Assembly (NCBI RefSeq): GCF_000526935.1 | Contig: NZ_JAHA01000019.1 | Coordinates: forward strand, 496,001 to 560,000 | DNA: 64,000 nucleotides | Source: Butyrivibrio sp. FCS014 | GTDB taxonomy: Bacteria; Bacillota; Clostridia; Lachnospirales; Lachnospiraceae | Direction: 5' to 3' | Shown here: positions 18,326 through 26,198 of the stretch, in pieces | Layout of the letters: each line of letters begins with the position of its first letter | Position numbering within the stretch: position 1 is the stretch's first letter | The notes under the pieces: generated by a model | What the model saw: the letters and a program-made list of their open reading frames with translations, nothing else | The model's database searches: none | What the model was told of the DNA's origin: nothing | Made by a program: the position numbers and the translations under genes

Positions 18326-21142
18326 TTACTTTTTGCCGCCGGTAACCTTATTGATAAGAATCTTTCCGGCTCTCTTTGCTGCGAAAGGTCCGATTGCCTT
18401 AAACTTATCCTCTGCTTTGTACATAGTACTTGCATCAGGCATATCACGGGTAAGGTGAATAGCATCAAACTCGCACTTGGTTGTGCACAGACCGCAGCCG
18501 ATACAGCGGTTCTCATCTACGGTTGTAGCACCGCATCCAAGACATCTTGCTGCCTCGGTCTTAACCTGCTCCTCTGTGAAGGTGAGTCTGAGATCTTCAA
18601 AGGTATCCTTTGCAACTCCGGCCTTCTTACCGGGAATCTGTCTCTTGGCGTTATCAAAGCCCTCAACATGGATATTGTCCTTGTCAAGCTCTATGAACTC
18701 TCTTCTGTCACGGGCAAGGTCAAGTCTGTTTCCTTCATGTACGAAACGGTTGATGGAAACAAAGCCTTCTCTTCCGCCTGCGATAGCATCAATGGCAAAT
18801 CTTGCACCGGTAAATACGTCTCCACCAACAAAGATATCAGGCTCAGCTGTCTGTCTTGTAAGAGCGTCAGCCTTGGCTGTTCCGTTGCGGTTGATCTCTA
18901 CCTTTGTTCCCTTAAGCAGGTCGCCCCACTGTACGGACTGTCCGATGGAAAGAAGAAGGTTCTCGCAAGGGATCTCGATGGTGTCATTCTCATCATACTT
19001 GGGTGAGAATCTGTGCTCTGAGTCAAATACACTGGTGCATCTCTTGAAGATAACAGCTTTTACATGGCCATTCTCAACAACAACTTCCTTGGGACCCCAG
19101 CCGTTCTTAACTTCGATGCCCTCTTCTCTGGCCTCTTCGACCTCATCCTTAGCAGCAGGCATCTCTTTTTCTGACTCAAGACAGAGCATTGTAACCTTGG
19201 AAGATCCTGCTCTTACAGCGGTTCTTGCAACGTCGATAGCAACGTTACCGCCACCAACAACAACAGTGTCTCCGTTAAGCTTAATGGAGTGATCCTGGTT
19301 GATGTTCCTTAAGAACTCAACACCTGTCTGAACACCTTCAGCGTCCTCACCGGGAACTCCTGCAAGTCTTCCGCCCTGCATACCGATGGCAACGAAGAAT
19401 GCCTTGTAGCCCTGCTCACGAAGCTGCTGGATAGTGATATCCTTACCAACCTCTACGCCATACTTAAACTCAACACCCATCTGACGGATTACGTCAATCT
19501 CGGCTTCGATAATATTCTTCTCAAGACGATAGCTGGGGATACCGTTCATAAGCATACCGCCGGCTCTCTTCTCTTTCTCAAATACAGTTACAGGATAGCC
19601 GTCCTGTCTCAGGAAGTAAGCAGCTGAAAGTCCTGCGGGACCACCACCGATAACAGCAACCTTATAATCATCACTCCACATTCCGCCGTCATGCTTCTCG
19701 CACAGGGGAATATATCTCTTATCTGCCTTAAGATCCAGAGAAGCAATGAACTTCTTGATCTCATCGATAGCAAGAGGCTGATCGATGGTACCTCTTGTAC
19801 ATGCATCCTCACAACGTCTGTTGCAGACAGCGCCGCAGATCATAGGAAGCGGATTGTCCTGCTTGATCAGCTTAAGAGCATCCTCATATCTGCCCTCTGC
19901 AGCCATCTTGATATAACCCTGAACTGAAAGGTGTACAGGGCAGGCTGTCTTACAGGGAGCTGTACCTGTGTCATAGCAGTTGATCTTGGCATCATCACGG
20001 TAATTGTAATTCCACTTATCGGGACCCCAGTTATCCTTATCGGGAAGCTTGGTCTTAGGATAAGTAACCTCGCTGCCATCCTTCTTGCAAAGCTTCTGTC
20101 CAAGCTTAGCAGCGCCTACAGGACAAACCTCTACGCACTTACCGCAGGCTACACACTTCTCTTTCTCAACATGAGCTCTGTAAGCAGAAGCTGACATATT
20201 GGGTGTGTTGAAAAGCTGTGAAGTACGAAGAGCGTTACATACGCCGGGAGCACAGTTACAGATAGCAACGATCTTGCCCTCGCCGTCGATATTGGTGATC
20301 TGGTGAACATAACCGTGACGCTCTGCTCTCTCTAAGATCTCATAAACTTCTTCCTTGGTGATATAGTGTCCGATTCCACGGTCATCCATGTACTCAGCCA
20401 TATCGCCCATTCCGATACAGTAATCACCTCGGATCTGGCCGCTGCCCTCACCACGCATTGCCTGCTGCTTACGGCAGGAGCACTCTGAGATACCGTATTT
20501 GTCATACATGTCGATCCAGCGTGAAAGGTGCTCTACGGGAACTGACTGGTTCTCGAGAGAGATAGCCTTCTCAACGGGGATAACATGCATACCGATGCCT
20601 GCGCCTCCGGGAGGAACCATCTGTGTAATTCCCGCAAGAGGAAGCTGTGTCATCAGGTTGAAGAATGTAGCCAGCTGAGGGAACTCATCTGTGAGCTTGT
20701 CCTGCATCATCATGAACTCGGCTGAACCGGGAACAAAGATGGGAAGCTCATACTGAAGATGCTTGTCCGGTGTCTTGGCTCTGTTCTGCTCAATGATACC
20801 AATCCAGCGAAGACGCTCTACCATCTTCTGTGTGTCCTCCATGGACATGTTATTCATCTTAGCCAGTTCTTCTACTGAATAGGGAACACGGGTCTTCTTG
20901 AAGTTAAGAAGGAACTTAACCTGCTCCTTGTTGAGAATAAGATCCAGCATCCAGTACTCCGGATCTTTGTTGTTAATCTTGCCTGTAAATTTCTTTACAT
21001 AGCGGTCTGTGATAAGAGTAGCCAGCTTAAGCACAAGCTTCTCTTTTTCGGGATCGGGAGCCTTATAATTCGGATCCTGCCAATAATCCCTTTCGTTGAT
21101 CATAGGATCGCCGATTTTCCATTCGGCCATTGTTCTTGCCAT
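18326..21142 (-). CDS. multidomain Fe-S / GltD-like NAD(P)H-FAD oxidoreductase
   Basis: 938 aa. N-terminal part (about 1-320): winged-helix-like segment, then a Cys-rich region ('SECSCRKQQAMRGEG', 'CNCAPGVCNA'). A ferredoxin-type cluster follows at about 330-350 ('CVACGKCVEVCPVGAAK'). The central part (about 375-870) is like the glutamate synthase small subunit: Cys-rich 'CKTACPVHLSVQGYI', FAD-binding 'VAVIGGGPAGLSAAYFLRQ', NAD(P)-binding 'TVVVGGGNVAIDVARTAVR'. A second Fe-S site ends the protein ('RCLGCGATTVDENRCIGCG', 'LCTTKCEFDAIHL'). Such proteins pass electrons between NAD(P)H and ferredoxin-like or partner proteins, but the substrate cannot be named. No large glutamate-synthase subunit is adjacent. 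GGGG precedes the ATG. Confidence 0.85.
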   Translation of the reverse strand: MARTMAEWKIGDPMINERDYWQDPNYKAPDPEKEKLVLKLATLITDRYVKKFTGKINNKDPEYWMLDLILNKEQVKFLLNFKKTRVPYSVEELAKMNNMSMEDTQKMVERLRWIGIIEQNRAKTPDKHLQYELPIFVPGSAEFMMMQDKLTDEFPQLATFFNLMTQLPLAGITQMVPPGGAGIGMHVIPVEKAISLENQSVPVEHLSRWIDMYDKYGISECSCRKQQAMRGEGSGQIRGDYCIGMGDMAEYMDDRGIGHYITKEEVYEILERAERHGYVHQITNIDGEGKIVAICNCAPGVCNALRTSQLFNTPNMSASAYRAHVEKEKCVACGKCVEVCPVGAAKLGQKLCKKDGSEVTYPKTKLPDKDNWGPDKWNYNYRDDAKINCYDTGTAPCKTACPVHLSVQGYIKMAAEGRYEDALKLIKQDNPLPMICGAVCNRRCEDACTRGTIDQPLAIDEIKKFIASLDLKADKRYIPLCEKHDGGMWSDDYKVAVIGGGPAGLSAAYFLRQDGYPVTVFEKEKRAGGMLMNGIPSYRLEKNIIEAEIDVIRQMGVEFKYGVEVGKDITIQQLREQGYKAFFVAIGMQGGRLAGVPGEDAEGVQTGVEFLRNINQDHSIKLNGDTVVVGGGNVAIDVARTAVRAGSSKVTMLCLESEKEMPAAKDEVEEAREEGIEVKNGWGPKEVVVENGHVKAVIFKRCTSVFDSEHRFSPKYDENDTIEIPCENLLLSIGQSVQWGDLLKGTKVEINRNGTAKADALTRQTAEPDIFVGGDVFTGARFAIDAIAGGREGFVSINRFVHEGNRLDLARDRREFIELDKDNIHVEGFDNAKRQIPGKKAGVAKDTFEDLRLTFTEEQVKTEAARCLGCGATTVDENRCIGCGLCTTKCEFDAIHLTRDMPDASTMYKAEDKFKAIGPFAAKRAGKILINKVTGGKK

Positions 21143-21204
21143 AGTAATTATCCCCTTCTAATTTTGTAAACTGATTTTTAAAAAATAGTTTTCTGCCTAC
21201 TGCA

Positions 21205-21213
21205 ATTCTACCA
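21205..21213 (-). promoter_or_regulatory. extended -10 promoter candidate of the oxidoreductase gene
   Basis: On the minus strand TGGTAGAAT fits an extended -10 about 60 bases upstream of the start codon; no clear -35. Confidence 0.4.
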
Positions 21214-21234
21214 TAACAGCAGGTTTTTTTCCAT

Positions 21235-21280
21235 CAAAAAAGAGCCAATGGAACGCGAAAAAAAGCCGTTTTCCATTGAC
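21235..21280 (-). terminator. terminator of the opp operon
   Basis: Inverted repeat CCAATGGAACG / CGTTTTCCATTG around a T-rich loop, followed on the minus strand by CTCTTTTTTG. It lies just past the oppF stop codon. Confidence 0.75.
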
Positions 21281-21291
21281 CCTTCTGACTT

Positions 21292-22269
21292 TTATTTTTC
21301 GTCGTACAGATGACAGCAAACAACGTGTCCGTTGCCCATATCCTTAGGCACGGGAGCAACCTTTTTGCACTTCTCCATACACTGAGAACATCTGGTATGG
21401 AACTTGCATCCTGCCGGCGGATTGGCCGGTGAAGGAATATCTCCCTGAAGCAGTATTCTGTCCTTCTTGATCTCAGGATCAGGCATCGGAATAGCTGAAA
21501 ACAGTGCTTTTGTATAAGGATGAAGAGGATTTGCAAAGATATCCTCTGTATTACCTGTCTCAACCAGATTTCCAAGGTACATAACACCGATGGTATCGGA
21601 GATATGCTCAACTACTGAAAGATCGTGAGAAATGAACAGATATGTCAGTCCTCTGTCTTCCTGAAGCTGCTTTAAAAGGTTGATGATCTGGGCCTGGATT
21701 GAAACGTCCAGCGCTGATACAGGCTCATCGCAGACTACAAACTCAGGCTTAAGAGCAAGGGCTCTTGCGATACAGATACGCTGTCTCTGTCCGCCGGAGA
21801 ACTCATGAGGATATCTGTCCTTGTGGTACTCCTGAAGTCCGCACTCCTTCATTACTTTTGAAATGTACTCATCGTACTCGCTCTCAGGCACGATCTTGTG
21901 CTCTCTTACAGCCTCACCAATGATCTCGCCGATGGGAAGTCTTGGTGAAAGTGATGAGTAAGGATCCTGGAAGATGATCTGCATCTTGGTACGAAGTTCG
22001 CGAAGCTCCTTCTTGTCAAGCTTGCTTACGTCCTTACCGTCGAAGATGATGTCTCCCTCTGTCTTCTCAAGGAGTCTTAAGATGGTACGTCCTGTTGTGG
22101 ACTTACCGCATCCCGACTCTCCTACAAGGCCCATTGTTGTTCCCTTCTTAATGGTAAAAGAAACATCGTCAACAGCCTTTACATGTCCTGTAACACCTCC
22201 GAAGAAACCACCCTTGATGGGGAAGTACTTCTTGAGGTTCTTTACTTCAAGAATGTTCTCTGTGCTCAT
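21292..22269 (-). CDS. oppF: oligopeptide ABC transporter ATP-binding protein OppF
   Basis: 325 aa. ABC ATPase with Walker A 'GLVGESGCGKSTTGR', signature 'HEFSGGQRQRICIARALAL', Walker B 'FVVCDEPVSALD' and the H-loop 'ISHDLSVVEH'. The C-terminal Cys-rich segment ('GCKFHTRCSQCMEKCKKVAP') is the Opp/Dpp-type extension that carries an Fe-S cluster in related ATPases. It powers peptide import with OppD. Its start overlaps the oppD stop by four bases. Confidence 0.94.
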   Translation of the reverse strand: MSTENILEVKNLKKYFPIKGGFFGGVTGHVKAVDDVSFTIKKGTTMGLVGESGCGKSTTGRTILRLLEKTEGDIIFDGKDVSKLDKKELRELRTKMQIIFQDPYSSLSPRLPIGEIIGEAVREHKIVPESEYDEYISKVMKECGLQEYHKDRYPHEFSGGQRQRICIARALALKPEFVVCDEPVSALDVSIQAQIINLLKQLQEDRGLTYLFISHDLSVVEHISDTIGVMYLGNLVETGNTEDIFANPLHPYTKALFSAIPMPDPEIKKDRILLQGDIPSPANPPAGCKFHTRCSQCMEKCKKVAPVPKDMGNGHVVCCHLYDEK

Positions 22270-23405
22270 TCTGCAGCACCTCCTTCCTCACATCTGTAGC
22301 AGCTTACCTCGTGGGTAGGTGAAACTTTATAGGTCTTGGGATATGCGCCGCTGCACTTGCCTACGCACATCTCACATCTGTCTTTGAAATAGCAGTAGTT
22401 GGGCATGTCGATAGGGTTCGGAACGTTTCCGGGAATGCTGTAAAGCTTGTCAACATGCTTGCCTACAACAGGCTTGGAGTTCATAAGTCCAATGGTGTAA
22501 GGATGTCTGGGATCCTTGAAGATCTCAGTTGCAGTTCCTTTTTCTACTACTCTTCCGGCATACATAACAACCACATAATCAGCCATCTCAGCTACAACAC
22601 CAAGGTCATGGGTGATAAGCATGATGGAGCTGTTGATCTTGTCCTTAAGGTCACGAAGGATATCAAGGATCTGTGCCTGAATTGTAACGTCCAGTGCGGT
22701 TGTGGGCTCATCTGCGATGATAAGCTTGGGATCGCAGGCAAGAGCCATAGCGATCATGATACGCTGTCTCATACCGCCTGAAAGCTCATGGGGATACATT
22801 CTGTATACACCCTCCTTGTTGGCGATACCAACAAGCTGGAGCATATCAAGAGTACGATTCTTAACATCCTCTGCGCTCATGGAAGGGTTGTGAAGCTTGA
22901 TAACCTCATCAACCTGATCACCGATACGGAAAACCGGGTTAAGGGAAGTCATGGGCTCCTGGAAGATCATACCCATGGAATTTCCGCGAAGCTTCTGCAT
23001 ATAGGAAGAAGGTGCATTAACAACGTTGATAGCCTTCTCACCTGTATTGAATCTGATCTCACCTTCTACAGTCTGTCCTGAAGGACGCTGTACCAGCTGC
23101 ATAAGTGAAAGGCTGGTAACTGACTTTCCGCAGCCTGACTCACCAACGATACCTACGGTCTTACCGATGGGCACCTCAAAAGACACACCGTCAACGGCCT
23201 TAACAGTTCCGATATCCGTAAAGAAATATGTATGTACGTTATCGAACTCCACGCAGTTGTTCGGGTCTTTCATCTGAGTAACATATTCGCTCTCAGGTAT
23301 GTTTTTTCTGTTCCTTCTTTTCTCAATCTCTGAGGTGATCTTGCGGTTCTCTCTCGAGATCCTTCTGGACTCCCTGGCAGAGATATAATTTGAATTCTTA
23401 GCCAT
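22266..23405 (-). CDS. oppD: oligopeptide ABC transporter ATP-binding protein OppD
   Basis: 379 aa. Walker A 'GIVGESGCGKSVTSLSLMQL', signature 'HELSGGMRQRIMIAMALAC', Walker B 'LIIADEPTTALD', H-loop 'ITHDLGVVAEMADY' and a C-terminal Opp-type Cys-rich end ('CYFKDRCEMCVGKCSGAYPK'). The first ~45 residues are a basic, Arg-rich extension ('YISARESRRISRENRKITSE') not usual for OppD; AGGAG before the ATG supports this start, so the extension is probably real. Second-last gene of the operon. Confidence 0.93.
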   Translation of the reverse strand: MAKNSNYISARESRRISRENRKITSEIEKRRNRKNIPESEYVTQMKDPNNCVEFDNVHTYFFTDIGTVKAVDGVSFEVPIGKTVGIVGESGCGKSVTSLSLMQLVQRPSGQTVEGEIRFNTGEKAINVVNAPSSYMQKLRGNSMGMIFQEPMTSLNPVFRIGDQVDEVIKLHNPSMSAEDVKNRTLDMLQLVGIANKEGVYRMYPHELSGGMRQRIMIAMALACDPKLIIADEPTTALDVTIQAQILDILRDLKDKINSSIMLITHDLGVVAEMADYVVVMYAGRVVEKGTATEIFKDPRHPYTIGLMNSKPVVGKHVDKLYSIPGNVPNPIDMPNYCYFKDRCEMCVGKCSGAYPKTYKVSPTHEVSCYRCEEGGAAE

Positions 23406-23420
23406 TTTATTTCTCCTAAC

Positions 23421-25082
23421 TTATCTCTTCATCTTAGGGTCAAAGGCATCACGAAGTCCGTCACCGATAAAGTTAAAGGCGAGAACTGTGAGCAGGATAA
23501 ACAATCCTGCAGGAAGCCATACAAATACATAGTTACTCATTACATATGAGTCATTAACCGCGTTAATGATACTTCCCCAGGAAGCTGCAGGATACTTGAT
23601 ACCAAGTCCCAGGAAGGAAAGTGTAGCCTCCGCAAGGATAACATCACCAAGTCCCATACTTGCAAATACGATAAGCTGAGGAACTACGTTAGGAATAAGA
23701 TGCTTGAAAATACGTCTGTAAGTACTGATACCTGTTGCCTCTGCCGCAACCATGAACTCCTGCTCACGAAGGGAAAGGATCTGACCTCTTACGATACGAG
23801 CGATTCCTACCCATCCGATAACAGCCATGATCACGCACAGCATATAGATTCTGGTGGTAGCACTTGCCTGATAGTAGTCCATGATGGAACCAAGAATCAG
23901 GTAAAGAGGCATTGTAGGAATACAGTAAACAACATCGACAAAACGCATGATCAGGTTATCAACCCATCCTCCGAAGAATCCGGCGATTCCACCCATGATC
24001 ATTCCGATGAATACCTCGATAAAGATAACTACGAAACCGATAAGAAGTGAGATACGTCCACCGTACATAAGTCTTGCAAGAAGGTCCATACCGTTTGCAT
24101 CGGTTCCTACCCAGTGCTCCTTGGAAGGTCTTGCATAAGTGTCGATGACTCTGGTCTCCTGGTACTTTCTGAAGGTGTACTGACCGTTCTTGTTCTCGAT
24201 TACATACTCAACTTCTTCACCGTTTTCATCAGCAAAGGTGAATGAGCTCTGTCCTGCCTCAACGGCTTCCATAGCTGCATTCTTGTAAGCAGGGCTGATG
24301 AATACTCCTGCATTTGCCGCATTGAAGTTAAGGTCTGATACAAAAGCATACTCTGCGCCGTCTGCGGAAACCACTTCTCCGTCTACGGTATAAGTTTTGC
24401 CGTCTGCCTCAAAGCTGTTCTCGCCGTTAGCCATGGCAACCAGGGCTCCGCGGTAGAAATCGTAGGAGAACTTTGTGTTCTTGTCATAAGCGGTAAAAGA
24501 CTTCATGGCTGCAACACCAAGCTCTGTAGCTCCGTAAACATCAGGATTTGCTGCTCCTGTGTCCTGGAACAGATAGGTGTCACCCTTGGAATCGGTAAAG
24601 AAGTTCTCACCTGCCGCTACAGCTGCATCGTAATCTGCATTCTTACGAAGAAGCATATTTACTGACTGCAGTGAATAGATAACGTAAACGCCGTCACCTA
24701 CATTACCAAGACCCATAACATCGCCTTTTCTGGTCTCGAATACATACTTGCCTGTGGAAGCAGCAATAAGTGTCTTGGAATAGATATCTGAAGGAAGCTC
24801 TGCTCCCTCCTTCTGCTGGATCTGATACTGGTCTATGGTAGTAGCACCGGCATAGTCCTTAAGAATCTTATCTGTTGTATAGAACACCTGGCTCTGTGAG
24901 TAGGGGCAAAGAAGACCGCCTACAAATGAGAACAGGAACATGAATACAATGATAACCATTCCAACGATAGCAAGCTTGTTTCTGATGAAACGCTTGAATA
25001 CCATCATTCCGGGAGAAAGAACTTTAACTCTGGCAGCATCGTCAAGAGTCATTTCTTTGTTTTCTACATTTGTGTTTTCCAT
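23421..25082 (-). CDS. oppC: oligopeptide ABC permease OppC with a large extracytoplasmic insertion
   Basis: 553 aa, against about 300 for ordinary OppC. The first membrane helix (about 37-58) is followed by ~255 residues (62-316) of non-membrane sequence, then the usual permease core: 'HWVGTDANGMDLLARLMYGG' at ~323 onward, five more helices, and the EAA-type loop 'VAAEATGISTYRRIFKHLIP'. By topology the inserted part lies outside the membrane. It contains four related segments near residues 105-121, 152-172, 213-232 and 269-296, each with an Ala-rich helix end, Gly-X-X-X-Phe and a short beta-hairpin ('AAGENFFTDSKGDTYLF', 'MANGENSFEADGKTYTV'). AAAGGAGG precedes the start. Confidence 0.9.
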   Translation of the reverse strand: MENTNVENKEMTLDDAARVKVLSPGMMVFKRFIRNKLAIVGMVIIVFMFLFSFVGGLLCPYSQSQVFYTTDKILKDYAGATTIDQYQIQQKEGAELPSDIYSKTLIAASTGKYVFETRKGDVMGLGNVGDGVYVIYSLQSVNMLLRKNADYDAAVAAGENFFTDSKGDTYLFQDTGAANPDVYGATELGVAAMKSFTAYDKNTKFSYDFYRGALVAMANGENSFEADGKTYTVDGEVVSADGAEYAFVSDLNFNAANAGVFISPAYKNAAMEAVEAGQSSFTFADENGEEVEYVIENKNGQYTFRKYQETRVIDTYARPSKEHWVGTDANGMDLLARLMYGGRISLLIGFVVIFIEVFIGMIMGGIAGFFGGWVDNLIMRFVDVVYCIPTMPLYLILGSIMDYYQASATTRIYMLCVIMAVIGWVGIARIVRGQILSLREQEFMVAAEATGISTYRRIFKHLIPNVVPQLIVFASMGLGDVILAEATLSFLGLGIKYPAASWGSIINAVNDSYVMSNYVFVWLPAGLFILLTVLAFNFIGDGLRDAFDPKMKR

Positions 25083-25099
25083 CTGCTCTTCCTCCTTTC

Positions 25100-26086
25100 T
25101 TAATTTACTCGAACTCTGGGGTCAACGAGAGCATATGTGATATCTGCAATGAGGTTGCCCATAAGAATAAGTACAGCCATAAATACCATATAGAACATAA
25201 CAAAAGGAATATCTCCCTGAGTTACGCACTGGTAGAATGTGTATCCGATTCCGGGAATCTGGAACAGAGTCTCTGTGATCATGGCTCCGCCAAAGAGTCC
25301 GGGAAGAGATCCTCCCAGAAGTGTAACGATGGGGATAAGTGTGTTTCTGAAAGCATGGTGATTGATAACCCTGTTCTCGGAAAGTCCCTTTGCTCTTGCG
25401 GTTCTGATGTAATCAGAGTTAAGAACCTCAAGCATGTTGGCACGTGTATAACGCATAAGGCTACCGATACTTACAACGACAAGTGTAAGTGTGGGAAGTA
25501 TCATGTGCCTTACCATATCTAAAACTTTTCCTGTGGATGACATTGACTCATGCATACGGCTTACAATTCCGTAAAGATCAACCCATCCAAGTCTGATGGA
25601 AAAGACATATTTCAAAATTGTGGCAAAGAAAAAGCTCGGAAGTGAAATTCCGATAAGTGCGATAACTGTGATCGCATAATCTGCAAGTGAATACTGTTTT
25701 CTTGCTGCCAATATGCCGGCAGGAATAGCAATAACGATTTCAATGATAAATGAAGCCAGTCCCAAACCAAAAGAATACCAGATTACGCTGGAAAACTTCT
25801 GAAGTACAGGCTGATTGAAATACCATGATTCCCCAAAATCAAGTCTTATTGCTTTAGTCGCCCATTTGAAATAACCCTGAACGATACCGGTATCAAGACC
25901 ATACTGTGCATTGAGCTGGTCTACCCATTCCTGATATGATTTGGATCCCGGTCTTGTAGCCAGAGCCATGGCCTGAGTCTCTACATAGGATGTGGGCATC
26001 AAACGCATGATTGCATAAATGATCATCGATACAAAGAATAGGAGAACTACAGATATAAGCAATCTCCTGATTATAAACTTCTTCAT
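25100..26086 (-). CDS. oppB: oligopeptide ABC permease OppB
   Basis: 328 aa, six membrane helices. The N-terminus 'KKFIIRRLLISVVLLFFVSM' is characteristic of OppB/DppB. The EAA-type coupling loop is 'YIRTARAKGLSENRVINHHA'. Normal length, unlike OppC and OppA in the same operon. It starts about 110 bases after oppA, beyond an intercistronic hairpin, and is closely followed by oppC. Confidence 0.93.
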   Translation of the reverse strand: MKKFIIRRLLISVVLLFFVSMIIYAIMRLMPTSYVETQAMALATRPGSKSYQEWVDQLNAQYGLDTGIVQGYFKWATKAIRLDFGESWYFNQPVLQKFSSVIWYSFGLGLASFIIEIVIAIPAGILAARKQYSLADYAITVIALIGISLPSFFFATILKYVFSIRLGWVDLYGIVSRMHESMSSTGKVLDMVRHMILPTLTLVVVSIGSLMRYTRANMLEVLNSDYIRTARAKGLSENRVINHHAFRNTLIPIVTLLGGSLPGLFGGAMITETLFQIPGIGYTFYQCVTQGDIPFVMFYMVFMAVLILMGNLIADITYALVDPRVRVN

Positions 26087-26133
26087 TTTAGCGGTGCTCC
26101 TTGTCTAGTAAAACCATAATTCTTTTGGCACCA

Positions 26134-26163
26134 AAATCGCAGTGCACTTAGGCACTGCGATTT
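26134..26163 (-). other. intercistronic hairpin between oppA and oppB
   Basis: A perfect 12-bp stem, AAATCGCAGTGC against GCACTGCGATTT, with a six-base loop. On the minus strand only a run of four T precedes GG, so it is more likely a stabilising or partial-termination element than a full terminator. It would favour the binding protein over the permeases. Confidence 0.75.
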
Positions 26164-26198
26164 GTATGCCAGGTAAAACAATATTGTTGTGCTACTTA

